A stretch of DNA of 64,000 nucleotides from assembly GCF_039541855.1 (NCBI RefSeq), contig NZ_BAABHA010000002.1, forward strand, positions 1,116,001 through 1,180,000. Reading direction: 5' to 3'. Numbering within the stretch: position 1 is the stretch's first letter; each line of letters starts with the position of its first letter. Position numbers and translations under genes: made by a program. The notes under the pieces were generated by a model. That model worked only from the letters and a program-made list of their open reading frames with translations. It did not search any database and was not told the DNA's origin. The DNA comes from Solirubrum koreensis (GTDB lineage: Bacteria > Bacteroidota > Bacteroidia > Cytophagales > Hymenobacteraceae). This document shows positions 7,455 to 13,881 of this stretch, piece by piece.

Positions 7455-8813
7455 TTAATCGGGTTGGACTGAGAGAGAGACGCGAAGCACGTCGGCAGCA
7501 TTCGTGCCAGTGTTGCGGCTGGCGAGAAGTCGTTGCAGGCCGTCGAGCTGGCGGTTGAGTGCGAACGTGTACGGACCGGGCTTGCTGTCGTTGGCCGTGG
7601 ACCATTGCTGCACCCAGGTGGGGCGGGCGGCGGGCAGGGCTAGCGTGAGGTCTTGCTTGCTGCGCGGCTTGGCTGTTACTCGAATGGTAGCGAAGTGAGT
7701 ATAAGCAGCTTCTGGCCCGCCGCTGCGGCGTGTGGCCTCGGTGGCAGCTTCTATTTTCAGTACTTTGGCCGTAGTGGTGTTGCCGCGCAAAGCCAGATTT
7801 TTTTGCAGGTACTCGGGCTTTTGGAACAGCTCGGGCATCTGATTTAAATCGAGCCCGATTACAAATTCCGCTGGCTCTTCAGCCGATGCTTCCTCGATGG
7901 CCACGGCATGGCCGCCAGCCCCGGCTTGCTTGCCGGCATCGGCCACAAACCAGGTGCCTTTGCGCTTAAACCGGCTCAGTACCGAGCTCGGCACTTCGGC
8001 GGGCACCAAGCCGAAGTGGGCTTGTTCGCCTTTCAGGTCCTTCATAAGGGTGGCATCGAAGCGGCCAACCAGCTCTGCGGGACCGAGCACCCACATGTAA
8101 TACGGAATGGGTTGGGGGCAGCAGTTCGGCAGCTTGCCCTTCACAGCCGGGTAATACGTGCCTTTGAAGTCCGATTTGAAGGCGAATACCGACACGGCCA
8201 AATCTTTGCGGCTTTTGGCCAGCGCATCGGCTATATCGGTGTTGATGTAGGGCACGTCGCCGGGGTTAGCGGGCGAGTAGATGAAATCAGAAATGATGAC
8301 GCTGATGGCGTTGTCTTGCAGGTAGCGGTTGGCCACCGTATCCAGAATGGCCGGAATGCTGGTACTCATGGCTGGCTGCCGAATACCGCGGCGTACTGTT
8401 TCGCTCATGGCCCGGTACGAATCGGCCAGCGGGCGGTCGGCAATGCGGAAGTAGCGCCGCTGCTGCACGCGTGGGTCGCGCTCCAGACCCGAGAGCCACT
8501 CCGAAATCTGCTGCTGAAACTGCGTGGTTTGGGCATCGGCACCGGCGGCGGGCATAAAGCCCTGCATGGAGCCCGATACTTCCAAAAACACATTCACCTG
8601 CGGAAAGCGGGCTTCTCCGGTAGCTGCGGCAGCGGGCGCCGGCTTGGCGGCCGAAGGCGCAGTTGCCGGCGCTTTTTCGGGGGTCTCCGTTTGGGTAGGC
8701 GCCGATTTAGCAGAACCGCCTTCCGAGTCCATGTCGGAACGGGAATAACAGCCGGCTAGCAACAGCGCTGCGGCAGGCAATACTTTACAGAACGACAACG
8801 AGGGAAAGTGCAT
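7455..8813 (-). CDS. Lipoprotein with a von Willebrand factor A-like domain
   Basis: 452 residues. The start at 8813 is chosen because it gives a lipoprotein signal (MHFPSLSFCKVL...LLLAGC, lipid cysteine at 22); longer frames add an unlikely extension. An Ala/Pro/Lys linker follows to about residue 68. A vWA-like domain begins at VNVFLEVSGSMQGFM: the metal-site motif reads E-x-S-x-S (78, 80, 82) instead of D-x-S-x-S. MSTSIPAIL supplies a likely Thr, and VIISDFIYS a likely Asp. The C-terminal third shows no recognisable domain. It is the first gene of the minus-strand cluster. vWA proteins usually mediate metal-dependent protein contacts, so a role assembling the complex on the periplasmic side of a membrane is plausible. 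Confidence 0.78.
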   Translation of the reverse strand: MHFPSLSFCKVLPAAALLLAGCYSRSDMDSEGGSAKSAPTQTETPEKAPATAPSAAKPAPAAAATGEARFPQVNVFLEVSGSMQGFMPAAGADAQTTQFQQQISEWLSGLERDPRVQQRRYFRIADRPLADSYRAMSETVRRGIRQPAMSTSIPAILDTVANRYLQDNAISVIISDFIYSPANPGDVPYINTDIADALAKSRKDLAVSVFAFKSDFKGTYYPAVKGKLPNCCPQPIPYYMWVLGPAELVGRFDATLMKDLKGEQAHFGLVPAEVPSSVLSRFKRKGTWFVADAGKQAGAGGHAVAIEEASAEEPAEFVIGLDLNQMPELFQKPEYLQKNLALRGNTTTAKVLKIEAATEATRRSGGPEAAYTHFATIRVTAKPRSKQDLTLALPAARPTWVQQWSTANDSKPGPYTFALNRQLDGLQRLLASRNTGTNAADVLRVSLSVQPD

Positions 8814-9083
8814 TGGACCGAACATACGCACCGCCACACGACTGGTGCAAGTGCAACTACTCCCCATGGCCGCGGCGGGTTGTGGGGCTGAACGACCAAA
8901 TGAGGCGAAAATTTTACACTAAGGCACCGTTGCTGCCTTTTTAGCTTTAGAAAGGCGCCTTGAACCAACCAAACCGACAGTGCGTTACGTAACTCATCAA
9001 AAGATTATAAAACAACCTTCTTATCAACCAATACCCCATTTACCGCGGCGCGTAAACACAGGGCCAATCCTCACTCCACCGTT

Positions 9084-9548
9084 ATGATGTATACCGTAAG
9101 TGATTTTGTTTGCGTGCAGCACGACTGGAATATTGGCTTGTTACGGCACCGGTGGAATGGGGTGGAGCGTTTTGCGGGTCTGAGCCTGTTCCAAAGCGTG
9201 CATGAGTCGTTGCTCGACATTGCCCGGCAGGAACACGCCTGCTGCTGGCTGATTGAACTGGGCGCCGCGCCGCTGGCGGTTGAAGATCAGCTGTGGCTCG
9301 AAAACGAATGGCTGCCCGCGCTGGCCAAAACCGATGTTCGGCGCCTCGCCATTGTGGCCGACGACGCTTATAACCTGATGGTGCTGGAAGATTTATTGAA
9401 CATGCAGCACCCCGGTACCCAGCGCCACGTGCAGCTATTCGCCGATGCTACCACTGGGTTGGAATGGCTTACCCAGTCTTCGGAGCAGGCCCAAAACATG
9501 CAGCGCGAATGGGAGGGCAGTACTCCCCCGCTGGCCATAGGCGCGTAG
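9084..9548 (+). CDS. Small cytoplasmic protein of unknown function (possible STAS/SpoIIAA-like fold)
   Basis: 154 residues without signal peptide or membrane segment. The layout, an N-terminal strand pair, a helix (SVHESLLDIARQ), a hydrophobic strand (CCWLIELG), a long helix with WLENEWLPAL, then strands RRLAIVADD and RHVQLFAD, alternates like an alpha/beta STAS or SpoIIAA fold, but no signature residue confirms it. The start could be the first or second Met. It is transcribed away from the vWA cluster and converges on the nucleotidyltransferase gene with a 12-base gap. Confidence 0.6.
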   Translation: MMYTVSDFVCVQHDWNIGLLRHRWNGVERFAGLSLFQSVHESLLDIARQEHACCWLIELGAAPLAVEDQLWLENEWLPALAKTDVRRLAIVADDAYNLMVLEDLLNMQHPGTQRHVQLFADATTGLEWLTQSSEQAQNMQREWEGSTPPLAIGA

Positions 9549-9560
9549 CACCCCGCGTGT

Positions 9561-10571
9561 TTACCCGCTGGTGGTGTAATCTATTTCGGTGTTGTCGCCG
9601 ATGTTCAGGCTGTGGTTCAACCCACGGAACGAGGCATCCGAGCCCACAATGCAGTCGTGCATTACAGCCGAACGCAACTCGGAGTACGAGCCTATGATAC
9701 TGTTCTTCAGAATACTATCCTGAATAATAGTTCGCTCGCCAATGGCCACGTTCGGGCCAATGATGCTGTTGCTAATGGCGCAGTCGCGGGCAATGCTGAC
9801 GGGCGGAATGATAACCGTATTCGGGAAATCGTACGGTTCGTCGGGCCGTAGGAACTCGGGCCGGTTAAGCAGGCGGGCATTGGCTTCCAGCAACGTATCC
9901 TTGCGGCCGCAGTCGAACCAGCCTTCCACCGACCAAATGCTCATTTCGGCGCCTTGCTCAATCATCACCATGAGCGCGTCGGTGAGGTAGAACTCGTTTT
10001 GGGTGCGCCGATCGTCCTCAATAATGCGCTCCAGCGCCGAGGCCAGCCACGCCGGGTTTTCGATGCGGTACAGGCCTACCAAGGCGTAGTTCGACTTGGG
10101 AATACGCGGCTTTTCCACCGCTTTTACCACCCGGCCGCTGGCGTTTAGCTCCACCACACCGAAGGAGGACGGGGTTTTCACTTCCTTCACGGCCAGCACC
10201 GTACCGGTAGCCTCAATAAGCTGGCGCAGCTCCACATCCACAATGGTGTCGCCGAGCTGAATAAGAATAGGCTCGTTTTCGTGGCGAAACAGCTCCCGCG
10301 CCAACCATAGCGCATGCCCGATACCTTCGCGCGGTTCCTGTACCACAAATGCCACCCGCAGCTCGGGGTAGCGCAGGCGTACGTACCGCTCGATTTTTTC
10401 GCCCAGGTACCCCACGATGAACACGAAATCCTGCACGCCGGCGGTTACCAGCCGATCGATGATGTGCCCCAGAATAGGGGTACCGGCTACTGGCACCAAC
10501 GACTTGGGCTGGGTGTGCGTGTGCGGGCGCAAACGCGACCCAATACCAGCAACAGGAATAACAGCTTTCAT
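9561..10571 (-). CDS. Sugar-1-phosphate nucleotidyltransferase with left-handed beta-helix tail
   Basis: 336 residues, starting at MKAVIPVAGIGSRLRPHT; the longer frame only adds an unconserved leader. The N-terminal ~235 residues form a nucleotidyltransferase domain: the GxGSRLRPxT loop with nearby PKSLVPVAG binds the NTP, and IQLGDTIVD matches the family's metal-binding Asp region. The rest has hexapeptide-like repeats (NTVIIPPVSIARDCAISNS, IGPNVAIGERTIIQDS), a left-handed beta helix. The family makes NDP-sugars such as dTDP-glucose, UDP-glucose or GDP-mannose for polysaccharide synthesis; the substrate cannot be read from the sequence. The gene stands alone and converges with its left neighbour. 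Confidence 0.88.
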   Translation of the reverse strand: MKAVIPVAGIGSRLRPHTHTQPKSLVPVAGTPILGHIIDRLVTAGVQDFVFIVGYLGEKIERYVRLRYPELRVAFVVQEPREGIGHALWLARELFRHENEPILIQLGDTIVDVELRQLIEATGTVLAVKEVKTPSSFGVVELNASGRVVKAVEKPRIPKSNYALVGLYRIENPAWLASALERIIEDDRRTQNEFYLTDALMVMIEQGAEMSIWSVEGWFDCGRKDTLLEANARLLNRPEFLRPDEPYDFPNTVIIPPVSIARDCAISNSIIGPNVAIGERTIIQDSILKNSIIGSYSELRSAVMHDCIVGSDASFRGLNHSLNIGDNTEIDYTTSG

Positions 10572-10782
10572 AAACGCGGAGGCAGCAACGGGGTGAAGCC
10601 GCAAAATAGGCATTTCAGCGGGTGCAAGGGCAGCATACAACCGCCCTCATCCGAATTCGTACTTTGCAGCACCCCAACCGTCGAACTTGGCTGGGCTCCC
10701 GCCGTAAGGCAGGGCTACGCACGCCTGCCTGGCCCCTACCCCGGCCTTCTACCGTCTCTCAACTCACCCTTCCTTTCTTCTC

Positions 10783-11391
10783 ATGACCAACTCTTCTTCT
10801 CTCCCAACCCTGAAACGTTTGTTGCTGTACGTGGCCGGCATCGTGCTGATGCTGTCGCAGTCGTCTTGCGGCTACAACAACATGGTGAACCTCGACCAGC
10901 AGGTGCAGGCGCAGTGGGCGAACGTGCAGAACTCTTACCAGCGCCGCTCCGATCTGATTCCCAACCTGGTAAACACCGTGAAGGGCGCCGCCAACTTCGA
11001 GCAGTCGACCCTGACGCAGGTGATTGAGGCCCGCGCCAAAGCCACCAGCGTGCAGCTTTCGGCCGACCAACTGACGCCCGAAAACATCAAGCGTTTTCAG
11101 GAAGCGCAGTCGCAGGTAAGCGCCGGTTTGGGTCGTTTGCTGGCCGTTTCGGAAAATTACCCCGATCTGAAAGCCAACGCCAACTTCCAGGAGCTGCAGG
11201 CGCAGATTGAAGGCACCGAAAACCGCATTAACGTGGAGCGGCAGAAATTCAACGACGTTACCCGCGAGTACAACACGTACGTGCGCTCGTTCCCGAACAA
11301 CCTGTTCGCGGGCATCTTCGGCTTCCAGCAAAAAGGCTATTTTGAAGCCGATGCCGGTGCCCAGAAAGCCCCCACGGTAAATTTTGAGTAG
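10783..11391 (+). CDS. lemA: LemA family protein
   Basis: 202 residues. The N-terminus is hydrophobic (RLLLYVAGIVLMLSQSSC), with a Cys near residue 29 that may be lipid-modified. The body shows the LemA signature: NNMVNLDQQVQAQWANVQN, YQRRSDLIPNLVNTVKG, and later ENRINVERQKFND, which form a long antiparallel helical bundle. LemA proteins sit at the membrane with an exposed helical domain; their biochemical role is not settled. It is followed by two TPM-domain genes on the same strand, the pairing commonly seen in bacteria, so the three probably act together at the envelope. Confidence 0.92.
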   Translation: MTNSSSLPTLKRLLLYVAGIVLMLSQSSCGYNNMVNLDQQVQAQWANVQNSYQRRSDLIPNLVNTVKGAANFEQSTLTQVIEARAKATSVQLSADQLTPENIKRFQEAQSQVSAGLGRLLAVSENYPDLKANANFQELQAQIEGTENRINVERQKFNDVTREYNTYVRSFPNNLFAGIFGFQQKGYFEADAGAQKAPTVNFE

Positions 11392-11411
11392 CCGCGTTTC
11401 GGTTGTTAGTT

Positions 11412-11482
11412 GTCGGTTACCCGTTAAGAGTTGGTGATTTATGCTGGTGCATTACTGAAGCCAACTCCAACCGGTAACCGAC
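11412..11482. repeat. Large imperfect inverted repeat between lemA and the TPM genes
   Basis: The outer arms GTCGGTTACC (11412-11421) and GGTAACCGAC (11473-11482) are perfectly complementary. Inner arms GAGTTGG (11428-11434) and CCAACTC (11461-11467) nest inside them. It could attenuate or process the operon transcript, or be a mobile intergenic element. Confidence 0.6.
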
Positions 11483-11511
11483 ACTTTCTGCCTGATAACT
11501 CCCTCCCGCTT

Positions 11512-11967
11512 ATGTATTCACCGCTTACGGCCCAGCAAGAACAGTTGCTGGTAGAGGCCATTCGGCAAGCCGAGCTGGCTACATCCGGCGAAATCCGGGT
11601 GCATCTGGAAGAAGATTGCCCCACACCCGAGCCCATGGACCGCGCTGCGCAGGTATTTACCCAGTTGGGCATGCACCGCACGGTTCAGCGCAACGGCGTG
11701 CTGTTTTACGTGGCCTGGGCCACGCGGCAGTTTGCCGTGGTGGGCGACGCCGGCATTAACGCCGCCGTTTCCGACGACTTCTGGGAGCGAACCAAGGAGC
11801 TGGTGCTCGACCACTTCCGCCGTCAGGATTACGTGAAAGGCCTGCAGGAAGGCATTCAGCTAGCCGGCGAACAGTTGCACCGCTACTTCCCCTACGACGC
11901 CAAGACCGACAAAAACGAGCTTGACGATTCCATTTCTTACGGCGACGCCAAACCGCCGCGCGTATGA
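11512..11967 (+). CDS. TPM-domain protein, cytoplasmic short form
   Basis: 151 residues starting at MYSPLTAQQEQLLVEAI; the longer frame runs through the inverted repeat and is not used. The TPM (TLP18.3/Psb32/MOLO-1) domain is seen in IRQAELATSGEIRVHLEED, GVLFYVAWATRQFAVVGDAGI and VLDHFRRQDYVKGLQEGI. There is no signal peptide or membrane segment. The stop overlaps the start of the next TPM gene in an ATGA, indicating translational coupling. TPM proteins paired with LemA are common; some TPM proteins have phosphatase activity, others act in protein complex repair. Confidence 0.85.
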   Translation: MYSPLTAQQEQLLVEAIRQAELATSGEIRVHLEEDCPTPEPMDRAAQVFTQLGMHRTVQRNGVLFYVAWATRQFAVVGDAGINAAVSDDFWERTKELVLDHFRRQDYVKGLQEGIQLAGEQLHRYFPYDAKTDKNELDDSISYGDAKPPRV

Positions 11968-12779
11968 CACACTCTTTCATGCGTTTGCTGCGCTGGGCCC
12001 CATTGCTGGGTTTGCTGTTCTGGCTGGCCGGTGCTGCCCACGCGCAGGATGTTCCGCCCAAACCCAACCCGCCGCGCCTCGTGAACGACCTGGCCGGCAT
12101 GTTTACGCCCACCGAAGCCCAGGCACTGGAGCAAAAAGTATTGGCCTACAACGACAGTACCTCCACCCAGCTGGCTATTGTTACGGTAAACACGCTGGGC
12201 GGCGACGAAATTGCCAACTACGCCCAGCGGCTGTTCGAAACCTGGGGAATTGGGCAGGAAGGCAAGAACAACGGCCTGCTGATTCTGGTAGCCAAGCAGG
12301 AGCGTAAGGTCACCATTCACACCGGCTACGGCCTGGAAGGTGCCATTCCCGATGCGCTAGCCAAGCGCATTATCACCAATAACATTGTGCCTGCGTTCAA
12401 AGCCGGTCAATACTACCAAGGCATCAACGATGCCGTGGACCGGTTAGTAGCGCTGGCAGCCGGCGAGTACAAGGCCGAGCCCCGTGCCCAGGGCGACTAC
12501 GCCGACCGCGACTCCAGCGGCAGCGGCTTCTCGTTCTGGATTGTTATTGCCGTACTGGTGCTGTTCCTGATTCTGCGCAGCCGCGGGGGCGGAAAAGGCG
12601 GTGGCGGACGGCGTAACCGTGGCTTCGGCGGCGGTTTCTTCCCGCCTATTATTCTGGGTGGAGGCGGTTTCGGTGGCGGATTTGGCGGAGGCGGTGGTTT
12701 TGGCGGCGGTGGCGGAGGCGGCTTCGGTGGCTTCGGCGGCGGGTCATCCGGCGGCGGCGGCGCTTCGGGCAGCTGGTAG
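11964..12779 (+). CDS. TPM-domain membrane protein with glycine-rich tail (YgcG-like)
   Basis: 271 residues. A signal peptide (LLRWAPLLGLLFWLAGAAHAQ) precedes a TPM domain of about 130 residues (VNDLAGMFTPTEAQALEQKV, STQLAIVTVNTLGGDE, GLLILVAKQERKVTIHTGYG, LAKRIITNNIVPAFKAGQ). Next comes one TM helix near residue 190 (FWIVIAVLVLFLIL), then a Gly/Phe-rich low-complexity tail ending in a Gly/Ser run. This is the YgcG layout: the TPM domain outside the cell membrane and the glycine tail inside. The second Met (residue 6) is an alternative start. It is the last gene of the LemA-TPM-TPM operon and is followed by a strong terminator. Confidence 0.88.
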   Translation: MTHSFMRLLRWAPLLGLLFWLAGAAHAQDVPPKPNPPRLVNDLAGMFTPTEAQALEQKVLAYNDSTSTQLAIVTVNTLGGDEIANYAQRLFETWGIGQEGKNNGLLILVAKQERKVTIHTGYGLEGAIPDALAKRIITNNIVPAFKAGQYYQGINDAVDRLVALAAGEYKAEPRAQGDYADRDSSGSGFSFWIVIAVLVLFLILRSRGGGKGGGGRRNRGFGGGFFPPIILGGGGFGGGFGGGGGFGGGGGGGFGGFGGGSSGGGGASGSW

Positions 12780-12792
12780 AATCCTGTTCTAG

Positions 12793-12844
12793 AACACGAA
12801 GCGCCCCGCGCCGGGAATTAATCCGGCGCGGGGCGCTTCGTGTT
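12793..12844 (+). terminator. Strong hairpin terminator of the lemA-TPM operon
   Basis: A perfect 22-base stem beginning AACACGAAGCGCCCCGCG with a 7- to 8-base loop, directly after the TPM operon and before a convergent gene. It is symmetric and should stop transcription from both sides. Confidence 0.85.
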
Positions 12845-12852
12845 TTGGTTGC

Positions 12853-13062
12853 TTAACGGTACACAGTGCCCGTGAACAAAATGTGCCCAAGATCGAAGCA
12901 ACCCTTTACGAAGAAAATGAGGCACATAAACGCCATCAACCGGTAAATGAAAACGTCGGGCCACTTCGTAACGTGTGCCTTGCGCTTTATGAGGCGCCAA
13001 GCACAGGCGAAGTTGATCAACCCAACGGCAAAGCCTGCCAATTGCTTAAGAGCAAGTGTCAT
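12853..13062 (-). CDS. Very small membrane protein (two TM segments), unknown
   Basis: 69 residues starting at MTLALKQLAGFAVGLI; the longer frame adds a Cys-rich leader that looks spurious. Two hydrophobic stretches are visible, about residues 5-20 and 41-60 (LMAFMCLIFFVKGCFDLG), separated by a basic loop (RLIKRKAHVTK). No family is recognised. The region is more AT-rich than its surroundings, and the gene is supported only by its hydrophobic layout and by the terminator at its end. Confidence 0.45.
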   Translation of the reverse strand: MTLALKQLAGFAVGLINFACAWRLIKRKAHVTKWPDVFIYRLMAFMCLIFFVKGCFDLGHILFTGTVYR

Positions 13063-13180
13063 CGGTAGCGAATATAATGCTCGATAACACTGCCTAAAAC
13101 ACATTTTTTAGCCAGTATGTGCGTGCGCTATCCACACTCCTACAACAGCGTGCCACCAAGTGCTGACTACTTCCGATGCG

Positions 13181-13810
13181 CTATTCCCCGGTAGGCTCTT
13201 CTAGCTCCTTTGCGCGTACCTGCTGGTAAACCGGCAGCTCGTAAAACGGGCGCAGCAACTGAATCACGTCCAAGGCATCGGCTACGGCTTCGTGCGCCAC
13301 GCTGTGGTCGTCGAACTTTGCGCGGGCCTTGCAAATACTCATGGTGGGCAGGCGGGAGTCTTTGCGCCAGTTTAGGTAGAAGACCGCCGGGTCCAGCATG
13401 GCTGGTTCGGCCCTTACGAGGGCGCCCCAGCCGGGCAGCTGCCGCAGAAACAGCAGATCAAAGGAGCCAATGTTTTTACCCGCCATGGTAACCGTTACCC
13501 GGTCCTGGCTATCGGCCCGAAAACCTTGAGTTAACAGCCATTCACGCAACTGGGGTAATAGCTCATTGGCTGTGCAAATTTCCGGATGGTCGATGGGCGC
13601 CTCGGCTAGTTCCTGTAACAAACGGGCGTTCAGTGCCAAGGCTCCGGCAGTACCCACGTACTCGGAATGGCGCACGGCTCTGCGGAATGTGGGCAGCTCG
13701 GTAAGTGGACGCAGGCGTTTGGTGTCTTCTACCACCGCTGCCAGCTCAATTATCTGGTGCCGTTCCGGGTTGCTGCCGGTCATTTCGAGGTCGAGAGAAA
13801 CGTAGCGCAT
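13181..13810 (-). CDS. DEDDh 3'-5' exonuclease, oligoribonuclease-like
   Basis: 209 residues from MRYVSLDLEMTGSNPE. The DEDDh exonuclease motifs are all present: ExoI LDLEMTG (Asp and Glu), ExoII AGKNIGSFDLLFL (Asp), and ExoIII HSVAHEAVADALDVI (His and Asp). These residues bind two metal ions that hydrolyse nucleic acid from the 3' end. The LDLEMTG start resembles oligoribonuclease, which degrades 2-5-nucleotide RNA, but the length and the insert after the first motif also fit a DnaQ-type exonuclease. An in-frame extension upstream to 14101 runs antisense to the delta-60 gene and is not supported. Confidence 0.82.
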   Translation of the reverse strand: MRYVSLDLEMTGSNPERHQIIELAAVVEDTKRLRPLTELPTFRRAVRHSEYVGTAGALALNARLLQELAEAPIDHPEICTANELLPQLREWLLTQGFRADSQDRVTVTMAGKNIGSFDLLFLRQLPGWGALVRAEPAMLDPAVFYLNWRKDSRLPTMSICKARAKFDDHSVAHEAVADALDVIQLLRPFYELPVYQQVRAKELEEPTGE

Positions 13811-13826
13811 GAGAAAGGGACTTACG

Positions 13827-13865
13827 TAAAAAGAGCCGCACTGGCGTACCAGGCGGCTCTTTTTA
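13827..13865 (-). terminator. Terminator of the delta-60 protein gene
   Basis: The stem AAAGAGCCGC / GCGGCTCTTT with a 13-base loop sits between the exonuclease start and the end of the upstream gene. On the minus strand the stem is followed by a T-run, so it terminates the gene that ends at 13882. Confidence 0.8.
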
Positions 13866-13881
13866 ACTAGGGGCAAGCAAC

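Noticed and set aside
7908..8759. Plus-strand open frame (283 residues)
   Set aside because: Antisense to the vWA lipoprotein gene; no domain, signal or operon context.
12586..12779. GC-rich low-complexity stretch
   Set aside because: It encodes the glycine-rich tail usual for YgcG-like TPM proteins and is not a separate element.
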